From NCBI RefSeq assembly GCF_026625985.1, contig NZ_CP113116.1, positions 1,550,001 to 1,614,000 of the forward strand: a stretch of DNA of 64,000 nucleotides, given 5' to 3'. Position 1 is the stretch's first letter; each line of letters opens with the position of its first letter. Of the stretch, positions 51,474-59,304 are shown piece by piece. The DNA is from Mycobacterium sp. Aquia_213 (GTDB taxonomy: Bacteria; Actinomycetota; Actinomycetes; Mycobacteriales; Mycobacteriaceae). A model generated the notes under the pieces. The model searched no databases. It saw only the letters and a list, made by a program, of their open reading frames with translations, and had not been told where the DNA came from. The translations under genes and the position numbers were made by a program.

Positions 51474-52513
51474 ACTCGCTCACCGATGTCAGCGGCATCC
51501 GCGTCGGCCACTACCAGCGCCTCGACCCGGACGCCTCGCTCGGCGCCGGGTGGGCCAGCGGCGTCACCGTCGTGCTGACACCGCCGGGGACCGTCGGCGC
51601 GGTCGATTGCCGCGGCGGTGCACCCGGCACCCGGGAGACCGATCTGCTGGACCCGGCCAACACGGTGCGGTTCGTCGACGCGGTGCTGCTGGCCGGCGGC
51701 AGTGCCTACGGCCTGGCTGCCGCCGACGGCATCATGCGCTGGCTGGAGGAACACGAGCGCGGCGTGGCGATGGAGGGCGGCGTGGTGCCCATCGTGCCGG
51801 GCGCGGTGATCTTCGACCTGCCGGTCGGCGGCTGGGCTTGCCGGCCGACGGCGGAGTTCGGCTTTCTAGCCTGCGAAGCCGCCTGCGCGGCCGCCGGCGC
51901 GACGACCGCCGTCGGCACGGTCGGCGCCGGGGTGGGCGCGCGGGCCGGCGTACTCAAGGGCGGCATCGGAACGGCGTCGACGACGCTGCCCTCCGGCGTC
52001 ACCGTCGGCGCGATCGTCGCGGTGAACTCCGCGGGCGAGGTCGTGGACCGGACCACCGGCCTGCCGTGGATGGCGGACCTGATCAAGGAGTTCGCGCTGA
52101 CGCCGCCGCCGGCCGACCAGATCGAGGTGCTCGCGCAGCTGCCCTCTCCGCTGGAAGCGCTGAACACGACGATCGCGGTGGTCGCGACCGACGCCGCGCT
52201 GAGCTCACCAGCATGCCGGCGCATTGCGATCGCCGCCCAGGACGGCCTGGCCCGCACCGTCCGCCCGGCCCACACTCCGCTGGACGGCGACACGGTGTTC
52301 GCGCTGGCGACCGGGGCGGTCGAGGTGCCGCCGCCCGCCGATGCGCCCGCCGCGATGTCTCCCGAGACGCGGCTGGTCACCGAGGTGGGTGCCGCCGCGG
52401 CCGATTGCCTGGCCCGTGCGGTGCTGGTCGGTGTGCTGGCGGCCGAGTCGGTCGCCGGAATACCGACTTACCGCGACACGTTGCCCGGCGCATTCGGGCG
52501 AGAGCGCGGTTGA
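51470..52513 (+). CDS. P1-family (DmpA-like) self-cleaving aminopeptidase
   Basis: 347-residue Ntn-type hydrolase equivalent to Rv1333. N-terminal SLTDVSGIRVGHYQRLD, TDLLDPANTVRFVDAVLLAGGSAYGL and GATTAVGTVGAGVGARAG-like glycine blocks are P1 family signs; autocleavage is expected before the Thr of LNTTIAVVATDAAL (about 230). The ATG overlaps the DUF2017 stop. In M. tuberculosis mec, cysO and cysM follow; here the stop directly abuts a cysM remnant. Confidence 0.92.
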   Translation: MNSLTDVSGIRVGHYQRLDPDASLGAGWASGVTVVLTPPGTVGAVDCRGGAPGTRETDLLDPANTVRFVDAVLLAGGSAYGLAAADGIMRWLEEHERGVAMEGGVVPIVPGAVIFDLPVGGWACRPTAEFGFLACEAACAAAGATTAVGTVGAGVGARAGVLKGGIGTASTTLPSGVTVGAIVAVNSAGEVVDRTTGLPWMADLIKEFALTPPPADQIEVLAQLPSPLEALNTTIAVVATDAALSSPACRRIAIAAQDGLARTVRPAHTPLDGDTVFALATGAVEVPPPADAPAAMSPETRLVTEVGAAAADCLARAVLVGVLAAESVAGIPTYRDTLPGAFGRERG

Positions 52514-52515
52514 GT

Positions 52516-52608
52516 GCCGAGGCCGGGTGGACGTACCTGTCGACCGGCGCCTATGCCGGTAGCCTGGATGATGCCGAGGACGCTCTAGAAGGGCAGTTAT
52601 GGGCATGA
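52516..52608 (+). pseudogene. cysM: cysM 3'-terminal remnant (deletion scar of mec-cysO-cysM)
   Basis: A 30-residue frame AEAGW then YLSTGAYAGSLDDAE ... ALEGQLWA and TGA matches the C-terminus of mycobacterial CysM (Rv1336), the O-phosphoserine sulfhydrylase that uses CysO-thiocarboxylate. The remainder of cysM and the whole of mec and cysO, expected here, are missing: the scar begins 3 nt after the peptidase stop. The last 10 nt still overlap the rhomboid start as in the intact locus. The similarity is from memory but is nearly residue-for-residue. Confidence 0.82.
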
Positions 52609-53273
52609 GCCCGAGTCAACAGCGCACACCCGCTACGCAACCGAAAAAGCGGCCCGAGTGGATGGTGGGCGGGGCCACGATCCTCACCTTCGTGGCGCTG
52701 CTCTACCTGATCGAGCTGTTCGACCAACTGTCGCGGCATTCCCTGGACGCCAACGGCATCAGGCCACTGGAAACCGACGGCCTGTGGGGGATCGTCTTCG
52801 CACCCGTGTTGCACGCCAACTGGCAGCATCTGATGGCCAATACCGTGCCACTGCTGGTGCTCGGATTTCTGATGACCCTGGCCGGCTTGTCCCGGTTCGT
52901 GTGGGCCACCGCGATCGTGTGGATCCTCGGCGGCTTCGGCACCTGGCTGATCGGCAACTGGGGCAGTAACTGCGGGCCGACGGATCACATCGGGGCTTCC
53001 GGCCTGATCTTCGGCTGGCTGGCTTTTCTGCTGGTCTTCGGGATATTCGTGCGGCGCTTCGTCGACATCGTCATCGGTCTGGTGGTGCTGTTCATCTACG
53101 GCGGCGTCCTGCTCGGCGCGATGCCGGTGCTCGGTCAATGCGGCGGGGTGTCATGGCAGGGCCACCTGTGTGGTGCCATCGCCGGCGTCGTCGCCGCGTA
53201 TCTGTTGTCGGCCCCCGAACGCAAGGCCCGGGCGAAGCGAAAAGCCGGCAGCGCGCCGCGGCTGACGACATGA
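52599..53273 (+). CDS. Rhomboid-family intramembrane serine protease
   Basis: 224 residues, about six membrane helices, equivalent of Rv1337. The catalytic Ser134 in HIGASGLIFGW and His189 in SWQGHLCGAIAG form the dyad; HANWQHLMANTVPLL is the conserved early helix. ATG 52599 (MGMSPSQQ) is kept because the M. tuberculosis protein also begins MGM; ATG 52605 is the alternative. The stop overlaps the murI ATG by 4 nt. Confidence 0.93.
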   Translation: MGMSPSQQRTPATQPKKRPEWMVGGATILTFVALLYLIELFDQLSRHSLDANGIRPLETDGLWGIVFAPVLHANWQHLMANTVPLLVLGFLMTLAGLSRFVWATAIVWILGGFGTWLIGNWGSNCGPTDHIGASGLIFGWLAFLLVFGIFVRRFVDIVIGLVVLFIYGGVLLGAMPVLGQCGGVSWQGHLCGAIAGVVAAYLLSAPERKARAKRKAGSAPRLTT

Positions 53274-54085
53274 GCTCACCACTAGCGCCCGTCGGAGTCT
53301 TCGACTCCGGCGTCGGGGGACTGACGGTAGCCCGCGCGATCATCGACCAACTGCCGGACGAGGACATCGTCTACGTCGGCGACACCGGCAACGGTCCCTA
53401 CGGTCCGCTCACCATTCCCGAGGTTCGTGCCCACGCGCTGGCCATCGGTGACGATCTGGTCGGCCGCGGCGTGAAGGCGTTGGTGCTCGCCTGCAACACC
53501 GCCTCGGCGGCATGCCTGCGCGATGCCCGTGAGCGCTACGACGTGCCCGTCGTCGAGGTGATCCTGCCGGCGGTGCGCCGCGCCGTCGCAACGACCCGCA
53601 CCGGCCGCATCGGCGTCATCGGCACCCAAGCGACCATCACCTCGCACGCCTACCAGGACGCATTCGCCGCTGCCCGCGACACCGAGATCACCGCGGTGGC
53701 CTGCCCGCGCTTCGTCGACTTCGTCGAGCGTGGCGTGACGAGCGGGCGTCAGGTGCTGGGACTGGCCGAGGGGTATCTGGAGCCGCTGCAACGCGCTCAG
53801 GTCGACACGCTGGTGCTGGGCTGCACGCACTATCCACTGCTGTCCGGGTTGATTCAGCTGGCGATGGGCGAAAATGTGACGCTCGTTTCAAGTGCCGAGG
53901 AAACCGCGAAGGAAGTGCTCCGGGTGCTCACCGAACAGGATTTGCTGCGCCCTCATGACGCGGCGCCGGCCACCCGCGTCTTCGAAGCTACCGGCGACCC
54001 GGATGCCTTCACGAAATTGGCGGCGCGATTCCTGGGGCCCGCCGTCAGCGGTGTCCGGCCGGTGCATCACTCGCCCATCGGCTAG
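53270..54085 (+). CDS. murI: Glutamate racemase
   Basis: Makes D-glutamate for peptidoglycan. 271 residues, the length of Rv1338. The N-terminal FDSGVGGLTVARAI, catalytic Cys75 in ACNTASAACL, and Cys185 with His187 in LGCTHYPLL are intact. ATG at 53270 overlaps the rhomboid stop; an upstream extension in frame lies inside the rhomboid gene and is rejected. Confidence 0.96.
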   Translation: MSSPLAPVGVFDSGVGGLTVARAIIDQLPDEDIVYVGDTGNGPYGPLTIPEVRAHALAIGDDLVGRGVKALVLACNTASAACLRDARERYDVPVVEVILPAVRRAVATTRTGRIGVIGTQATITSHAYQDAFAAARDTEITAVACPRFVDFVERGVTSGRQVLGLAEGYLEPLQRAQVDTLVLGCTHYPLLSGLIQLAMGENVTLVSSAEETAKEVLRVLTEQDLLRPHDAAPATRVFEATGDPDAFTKLAARFLGPAVSGVRPVHHSPIG

Positions 54086-54162
54086 GCCGCAGAGAGATTC
54101 TCATCACATCAATCATGCGATGTTTTTCTCATGGTGCTTCCGGGCATGGCACAGTAGTGCCT

Positions 54163-54942
54163 GTGCGAATAACCGTGCTCGGCTGCTCGGGCAGCGTGGT
54201 CGGTCCGGACTCGCCAGCGTCGGGATATTTGCTTCGGGCTCCGGACACTCCGCCGCTGGTACTGGACTTTGGCGGGGGTGTGCTAGGCGCCCTGCAGCGC
54301 TACGCCGACCCCGGTTCCGTGCACGTCCTCTTGTCCCATCTGCATGCCGACCATTGTCTGGACATGCCGGGACTGTTCGTGTGGCGTCGCTACCACCCGT
54401 CGTCGCGTCCGCTCGGCAAGGCGATGCTGTACGGCCCCAGCGACACCTGGTCGCGGCTGGGGGCCGCGTCGTCGCCCTACGGCGGTGAAATCGACGACTG
54501 CTCGGACATATTCGACGTCCGTCACTGGGTCGACTCCGAAGCGGTCGAAATCGGTGCACTCACCGTGACGCCCCGGGTGGTGGCACACCCCACCGAGTCC
54601 TACGGCCTGCGCATCACCGATCCCAGCGGAGCGTCGTTCGTCTACAGCGGCGACACCGGGGTCTGCGATCAGCTCGTCGAGCTGGCTCGCGACGCCGACG
54701 TGTTCCTCTGTGAAGCGTCCTGGACGCACGACCCAGATCATCCGCCCGCCCTGCACTTGTCGGGCACCGAAGCCGGCCGGGTTGCGGCGCAGGCCGGCGT
54801 GCGCGAGCTGCTGCTGACCCACATCCCGCCGTGGACCTCGCGCGAGGACGTGATCAGCGAGGCCAAGGCCGAGTTCGACGGTCCCGTGCACGCCGTGGTG
54901 TGCAACGAGACGTTCGACGTTCGGCACTCCGAACGGGTCTGA
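54163..54942 (+). CDS. Metallo-beta-lactamase-fold cyclic nucleotide phosphodiesterase (Rv1339 type)
   Basis: 259 residues from GTG 54163; an upstream ATG at 54115 would add 16 residues and corresponds to the annotated M. tuberculosis start. The zinc motif HLHADHCLDMPG (HxHxDH) and downstream HPTESYGLRI, YSGDTGVCDQL and LLTHIPPW histidines define the fold. Rv1339 is reported as an atypical cAMP phosphodiesterase affecting drug tolerance. It could offset the cyclase at 34413-36026. Confidence 0.9.
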   Translation: MRITVLGCSGSVVGPDSPASGYLLRAPDTPPLVLDFGGGVLGALQRYADPGSVHVLLSHLHADHCLDMPGLFVWRRYHPSSRPLGKAMLYGPSDTWSRLGAASSPYGGEIDDCSDIFDVRHWVDSEAVEIGALTVTPRVVAHPTESYGLRITDPSGASFVYSGDTGVCDQLVELARDADVFLCEASWTHDPDHPPALHLSGTEAGRVAAQAGVRELLLTHIPPWTSREDVISEAKAEFDGPVHAVVCNETFDVRHSERV

Positions 54943-54988
54943 TTCAACCGATCCCTTGCGTGACGGACCGGCGGGCTAGGGTGGCGTC

Positions 54989-55768
54989 GTGTCAAAACGA
55001 GAAGACGGTCGCAATGACGACGAGCTTCGCCCGGTGGTCATCACCCGGGGCTTCACCGAAAACCCCGCGGGTTCGGTGCTGATCGGATTCGGTGGAACCA
55101 AAGTCCTGTGCACCGCGAGTGTCACCGAGGGAGTGCCGCGCTGGCGCAAGGGGTCTGGCCTGGGCTGGCTGACCGCGGAGTACGCGATGCTGCCGTCGGC
55201 CACCCACACCCGGTCCGACCGGGAATCGGTGAAGGGGCGGCTATCCGGGCGCACCCAGGAAATCAGCCGGCTCATCGGACGCTCGCTGCGCGCGTGCATC
55301 GACCTGGCGGCGTTGGGGGAGAACACAATCGCCGTCGACTGCGATGTGCTGCAGGCCGACGGCGGCACTCGCACCGCAGCGATCACGGGTGCCTATGTGG
55401 CGCTGGCCGATGCGGTCACCTACCTGTCGGCGGCGGGCAGGCTGTCGGATCCGCGGCCGTTGTCGTGTGCGATCGCGGCCGTCAGCGTCGGCGTGGTCGA
55501 CGGCAGGATCCGCGTCGACCTGCCCTACGAGGAGGACTCGCGCGCCGAGGTCGACATGAACGTCGTCGCGACCGACACCGGAACCCTGGTCGAGATCCAG
55601 GGCACCGGTGAGGGTGCGACCTTCCCGCGCTCGACGCTGGACAAGCTGCTCGACTTGGCGCTCAGCACGTGCGACACCCTGTTTGCCGCTCAGCGCGAGG
55701 CGCTGGAGTTGCCCTACCCGGGCGTGCTGCCCGAGGGGCCGAATCAGCCGAAGGCGTTCGGCAGCTGA
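54989..55768 (+). CDS. rph: Ribonuclease PH
   Basis: Phosphorolytic 3'-5' exoribonuclease that trims tRNA 3' ends. 259 residues, same as Rv1340. RPVVITRGF near the start, RSDRESVKGRLSGRTQEISRLIGRSLRA, and DCDVLQADGGTRTAAITGA are family hallmarks. GTG start at 54989 behind GGCTAGGGTGG. Confidence 0.95.
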   Translation: MSKREDGRNDDELRPVVITRGFTENPAGSVLIGFGGTKVLCTASVTEGVPRWRKGSGLGWLTAEYAMLPSATHTRSDRESVKGRLSGRTQEISRLIGRSLRACIDLAALGENTIAVDCDVLQADGGTRTAAITGAYVALADAVTYLSAAGRLSDPRPLSCAIAAVSVGVVDGRIRVDLPYEEDSRAEVDMNVVATDTGTLVEIQGTGEGATFPRSTLDKLLDLALSTCDTLFAAQREALELPYPGVLPEGPNQPKAFGS

Positions 55769-55845
55769 CCCCGCTGCCCGTCGCCCGTTTGTCCCCCTTC
55801 GATCCAAAGTCGTTGGTAACCTACGCCAGGCAGGGAAGGGGTCCG

Positions 55846-56481
55846 TTGAGCGGAGCGAGTTTGCAGACTCACGCCTTGAATTGGCGCACGCTGGGCGGGT
55901 TGGCCATGCTGGGTATCGCGTTGGTTCTGACCGGCTGTGGCTCCTCGGACACCCGCACGGGGTCATCCTCGTCTCCGGGCGGGGTGGTCACCACGCTTCC
56001 CGGCACCGAAACGTGCTCGGGGCGACCGCCCCAGAATGCCGCGTCGCCCGACTTCTATCGGCAGCAGTACGCGGACGGTCTCGCGACTCCGCTCAAAGAG
56101 AGACTGAAAACCTACGACTCGGCGGTCGAGTCCGGTGATGTTCACGGTGTTGGCCAAGCCGCCGGCACTCTCGGCACCGAGATACGAGCGTACGGACGCA
56201 TGGTCGATGTCCCGCGGTTGTATGGCTGCTATGACCAGCAGGTGTTGGCGCATCTGCAGAACGCGGCGAAAGCCTTTGCAAACACGCTCGACGCGCTGTC
56301 TTGTGCCACCGCGAACATGTGCAACCGCAAGCAGACCGAGGTCACCGGTATCGTCGCGCAAGCGGCTCAGCAGGAACGGGGCGCCGTCGAGGCGTTCAAT
56401 GCCTACGCTGCGCAGTTCGGCGGGATGGAGATCCCGGCGCGGACCTCGGCCGCACGGGGCTGGCGCACCTCGGCGGTGTAG
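55846..56481 (+). CDS. Probable lipoprotein, inserted between rph and rdgB
   Basis: 211 residues from TTG 55846, chosen because GGAAGGGG lies 5 nt upstream; a later ATG (MLGIALVLTG) would leave too short a signal. The lipobox LVLTGCGS follows a hydrophobic stretch, then a Ser/Gly-rich linker and a soluble helical domain with four further cysteines (TCSG, YGCYD, LSCATANMCNRK), perhaps two disulfides. Not recognised in any family. In M. tuberculosis rph and rdgB are adjacent, so this is extra here. Its stop shares a base with the rdgB GTG. Confidence 0.75.
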   Translation: MSGASLQTHALNWRTLGGLAMLGIALVLTGCGSSDTRTGSSSSPGGVVTTLPGTETCSGRPPQNAASPDFYRQQYADGLATPLKERLKTYDSAVESGDVHGVGQAAGTLGTEIRAYGRMVDVPRLYGCYDQQVLAHLQNAAKAFANTLDALSCATANMCNRKQTEVTGIVAQAAQQERGAVEAFNAYAAQFGGMEIPARTSAARGWRTSAV

Positions 56482-57089
56482 TGGCGCGCTTGACTGAACT
56501 GCTGGTCGCCAGCCGCAACCCCAAGAAGCTGGCCGAACTGCGCCGGGTGCTGGACGGCGCCGGGCTGTCGGGGCTGACGCTGGTGTCGCTCGACGATGTC
56601 GCGCCCTTCGACGAGGCGCCCGAAACCGGTGCGACGTTCGAGGACAATGCGCTGGCCAAGGCGCGGGATGCGTTCGCCGCCACGGGGTTAGCGACCGTGG
56701 CCGACGATTCAGGCCTGGAGGTCGCGGCGCTGCGCGGCATGCCCGGCGTGCTGTCGGCGCGCTGGGCGGGCACCCACGGCGACGACGCCGGCAACACCGC
56801 GCTGTTGCTCGCCCAGCTTCGCGATGTGCCCGACGAACGGCGCTCGGCGGCGTTCGTGTCGGCCTGCGCGCTGGTATCGGAGCGCGGCGAAGTCGTCGTC
56901 CGCGGCGAGTGGCCGGGCACGATCGCCCGCGCGCCACGCGGCGACGGCGGGTTCGGCTACGACCCGGTTTTCGTTCCCGTCGGTGACGAGCGCACCGCGG
57001 CGCAACTCAGCCCGCAGGAGAAGGACGCGGCCTCGCATCGTGGCCGCTCGCTCGCGCTGCTGCTGCCCGCCTTGCGCGCCCTGGCCTGA
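56481..57089 (+). CDS. rdgB: dITP/XTP pyrophosphatase
   Basis: Removes non-canonical purine triphosphates. 202 residues from GTG 56481. LLVASRNPKKLAELRRVL (substrate/phosphate loop), TFEDNALAKARDAF, ADDSGLEVAAL and GGFGYDPVFVP are the Ham1 family motifs. Equivalent of Rv1341. Confidence 0.95.
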   Translation: MARLTELLVASRNPKKLAELRRVLDGAGLSGLTLVSLDDVAPFDEAPETGATFEDNALAKARDAFAATGLATVADDSGLEVAALRGMPGVLSARWAGTHGDDAGNTALLLAQLRDVPDERRSAAFVSACALVSERGEVVVRGEWPGTIARAPRGDGGFGYDPVFVPVGDERTAAQLSPQEKDAASHRGRSLALLLPALRALA

Positions 57090-57136
57090 GGAGGTGAGCG
57101 GCGCCGTCGCGGATAAGCGGAAGAGGGAATAGGCGA

Positions 57137-57242
57137 TTTGCCCGCCTCTGAGCGACAACTCGAGGGCTGCACGCTCACCCCAACGCGACTCGAACCGCAC
57201 TCGGTCCGACTCCACCGAAGTTGTCGCTCAGAGGCGGGCAAA
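57137..57242. repeat. Long inverted repeat (24-bp perfect arms), MITE-like or bidirectional terminator
   Basis: The arms 57137-57160 and 57219-57242 are exact reverse complements (left arm begins TTTGCCCGCCTCTGAGCG). The 58-nt centre holds no ORF. It lies between the convergent rdgB and DUF3817 genes. Arm length and precision resemble a small non-autonomous mobile element; a strong bidirectional terminator is the alternative. No target-site duplication is obvious to me. Confidence 0.85.
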
Positions 57243-57286
57243 AAGTGTCGTGCCCCCGGGCAAGGGGCACGTGTGGCTGATGCGAC

Positions 57287-57625
57287 TCATAGCCCGAAGC
57301 GGGCCTTGATGTCCTTGGTCTGGAAGTGCTCGACGACGATGCCCAGCAGCGGGATCGTGCCGGCCAGCAGCACGCCGATCGTCTTGCCGATCGGCCACCG
57401 AACCTTGATCGCCAGATTGAAAGCGGTCAGCACGTAGGCGAAATACACCCAGCCGTGCACCACTTCGATCCACCGGATCTCGTGGTGGAAGGCGAGGTGC
57501 GAGACGATCTCGTAGCACAGGGCGATCAGCCACAGACCCGTCGTCCACGCCATGATCCGGTACCCAAGCAAGGCGGGGCGGATGCGATCGGCGGAGACGG
57601 CTCCGGGTGTCTCGGGTGCGGTCAT
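57287..57625 (-). CDS. DUF3817 membrane protein
   Basis: 112-residue protein equivalent to Rv1342c with three hydrophobic segments (about 19-42, 54-74, 82-98). The conserved features are LLGYRIMAWTTGLWLIALCYEI, VVHGWVYFAYV and GIVVEHFQTKDIKARF. Function unknown. The ATG overlaps the lprD stop by 4 nt, so both are one transcript. Confidence 0.9.
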   Translation of the reverse strand: MTAPETPGAVSADRIRPALLGYRIMAWTTGLWLIALCYEIVSHLAFHHEIRWIEVVHGWVYFAYVLTAFNLAIKVRWPIGKTIGVLLAGTIPLLGIVVEHFQTKDIKARFGL

Positions 57626-58014
57626 GCGGTGGTCCTGTTCTGCTTTTCGGCATCTTTGGCTGCGAGCTGGGCCAGGTAAGCGTTGTACTCCCGCAGGGCG
57701 GGATCGTCGGGTTGTTGCTGCGCGGGCGCGGGCCGCTCGGGAAGCAGCCCGGCCGGGATCTCGGTGACCGCGCCGTGGTTGCGCGGCTCCGGCGGCGCCT
57801 CCTCGTAGCGGACGAAGTTGCGATACGCGTAGACGCAGAACCACGCGAACAGCGGCCACTGCAGCGCGTAACCGAGGTTCTGGAACGAGCCCGACGGCGA
57901 CTGAAACCGTGTCCACTGCCACCAGCCCAGGGCCAGGCAGCCGCACGCCGCGACGATCACCAAAATGATCAATGCGGGCCGGTGATGGCGCCTCGGACGG
58001 GCCTGGTCGGACAC
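57622..58014 (-). CDS. lprD: LprD, membrane-anchored conserved protein
   Basis: 130 residues from GTG 58014 with CGAGGG upstream. One hydrophobic N-terminal segment with AACGCLALGWWQWTRF (the cysteine gave the lipoprotein name, but the lipobox is weak), a second hydrophobic stretch (WPLFAWFCVYAYRNFVRY) and a proline-rich tail. Equivalent of Rv1343c. Longer upstream frame is rejected for lack of similarity. Confidence 0.87.
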   Translation of the reverse strand: MSDQARPRRHHRPALIILVIVAACGCLALGWWQWTRFQSPSGSFQNLGYALQWPLFAWFCVYAYRNFVRYEEAPPEPRNHGAVTEIPAGLLPERPAPAQQQPDDPALREYNAYLAQLAAKDAEKQNRTTA

Positions 58015-58108
58015 CCCTCGACGGTACCGCGCGGCGGTTGAAGCGGCGTCGCCCGCCATCCATTTCAGCGAACAACTGTTTAGTGAGTGACGTTGTGGGG
58101 AAGCCGAG

Positions 58109-58125
58109 TGAGAACCGTGTTCTCA
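58109..58125 (+). promoter_or_regulatory. Palindrome upstream of the reductase-desaturase pair
   Basis: TGAGAAC-CGT-GTTCTCA is a perfect 7-bp inverted repeat with a 3-nt centre, 40 nt upstream of the reductase start. Its size suits a TetR-type repressor, a class that often controls fatty acid desaturase genes. No regulator gene is adjacent. Confidence 0.55.
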
Positions 58126-58165
58126 GCTGAGTCACGGAACTTCGATACTCCACGAGGAACAAATA

Positions 58166-59293
58166 ATGGGTCCTACCCTGCGCAGCCTCACTCGTTGGAG
58201 CAAGGCGCCCGCGAAAGGCGTCGAGACCGCCAAGTCCTGGGTCAACGTGCCACGGGGGCTGGCGGCCCGCGCGACCACGCCGTTGCTGCCCGACGACTAC
58301 CTCAAAATGCTCAACCCGCTGTGGTCGGCGCGCGAACTGCGCGGCCTCATCGTGGATGTGCATCCCGAGACCGCGGATTCGGCAACCGTGACGATCAAGC
58401 CGGGCTGGGGCTTTTCCGGCAGATACCGACCGGGACAGTACGTCGGTATCGGATTGCAGATTGACGGCCGGTGGCACTGGCGGTCGTACTCATTGACGTC
58501 GATTCCACGCCGCGACAACAAGAACATCAAGATCACCGTGAAGGCCACTCCCGAGGGCTTCTTGTCGACACACCTGGTGAATGGCGTGGAGCCGGGAACC
58601 ATCGTGCGCCTGGCCTCGCCGAAGGGGGAGTTCGCGCTGCCCGACCCGCCGCCGGCCAAAATTCTGTTCGTCACCGCGGGCAGCGGCATCACGCCGGTGA
58701 TGGCCATGTTGCGGACTCTGAACGCTCGTAAACAGAACGCCGATATCGTGCACATCCACTCCGCCCCGAGCGCGGACGACGTGATCTTCCACGACGAGTT
58801 ACGAGGTCTCCAGGAATCGCAGGACGGGTATCGACTTCACCTGCAGCTCACCGAAACGGACGGCCATATCAGATTCGACGAGCTCACCGACATCGCGGCC
58901 GATTGGCGAGAGCGATCAGCGTGGGTGTGCGGACCGACTGCCTTGCTGGATACCGCGGAAGAATTTTGGAAGGGCGCGGACGTCGGCGATCTGCTGCATA
59001 TGGAGCGCTTTACTATCGCCGCTACCGACAAAGGCGGCGAAGGGGGCACTGTCACCTTCGCGATCTCCGACAAGACCATCGAAATCGATGGTGCCACTTC
59101 GCTTTTGGAAGCCGGGGAAAAGGTGGGCATTCAGATGCCGTTCGGATGCCGGATGGGGATCTGCCAGACCTGCGTGCTTTCGCTGGAGTCCGGGCACGTG
59201 CGCGACTTCAGGTCCGGGACCGAACACGGGGAAGGCGACCGCATCCAAACCTGCATCTCCACGGCATCCGGCAACTGCACGCTCAAGATTTAA
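58166..59293 (+). CDS. Ferredoxin-NAD(P) reductase-like electron donor for desaturase (Rv3230c type)
   Basis: 375 residues: FAD-binding barrel (RPGQYVGIGL, RSYSLTS; about 85-115), NAD(P) domain (ILFVTAGSGITPVMAMLRTL, about 168-187; VCGPTALL) and a C-terminal plant-type 2Fe-2S domain with CRMGICQTC and a fourth Cys in IQTCIS. It resembles Rv3230c, which passes electrons to DesA3. ATG 58166 after ACGAGGAAC. Followed 11 nt later by the desaturase, so a two-gene electron-transfer unit. Confidence 0.92.
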   Translation: MGPTLRSLTRWSKAPAKGVETAKSWVNVPRGLAARATTPLLPDDYLKMLNPLWSARELRGLIVDVHPETADSATVTIKPGWGFSGRYRPGQYVGIGLQIDGRWHWRSYSLTSIPRRDNKNIKITVKATPEGFLSTHLVNGVEPGTIVRLASPKGEFALPDPPPAKILFVTAGSGITPVMAMLRTLNARKQNADIVHIHSAPSADDVIFHDELRGLQESQDGYRLHLQLTETDGHIRFDELTDIAADWRERSAWVCGPTALLDTAEEFWKGADVGDLLHMERFTIAATDKGGEGGTVTFAISDKTIEIDGATSLLEAGEKVGIQMPFGCRMGICQTCVLSLESGHVRDFRSGTEHGEGDRIQTCISTASGNCTLKI

Positions 59294-59304
59294 GGAGAAA
59301 TTTG

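Noticed and set aside
52599..52610. Possibility that the cysM fragment is a chance reading frame
   Set aside because: The last 30 codons match CysM almost residue for residue and overlap the rhomboid start just as in the intact locus, so chance is unlikely.
58903..59304. N-terminal extension of the desaturase frame into the reductase gene
   Set aside because: AAGGAGAAA and ATG 59305 give the family N-terminus MAITDV; the upstream part overlaps the reductase in another frame.
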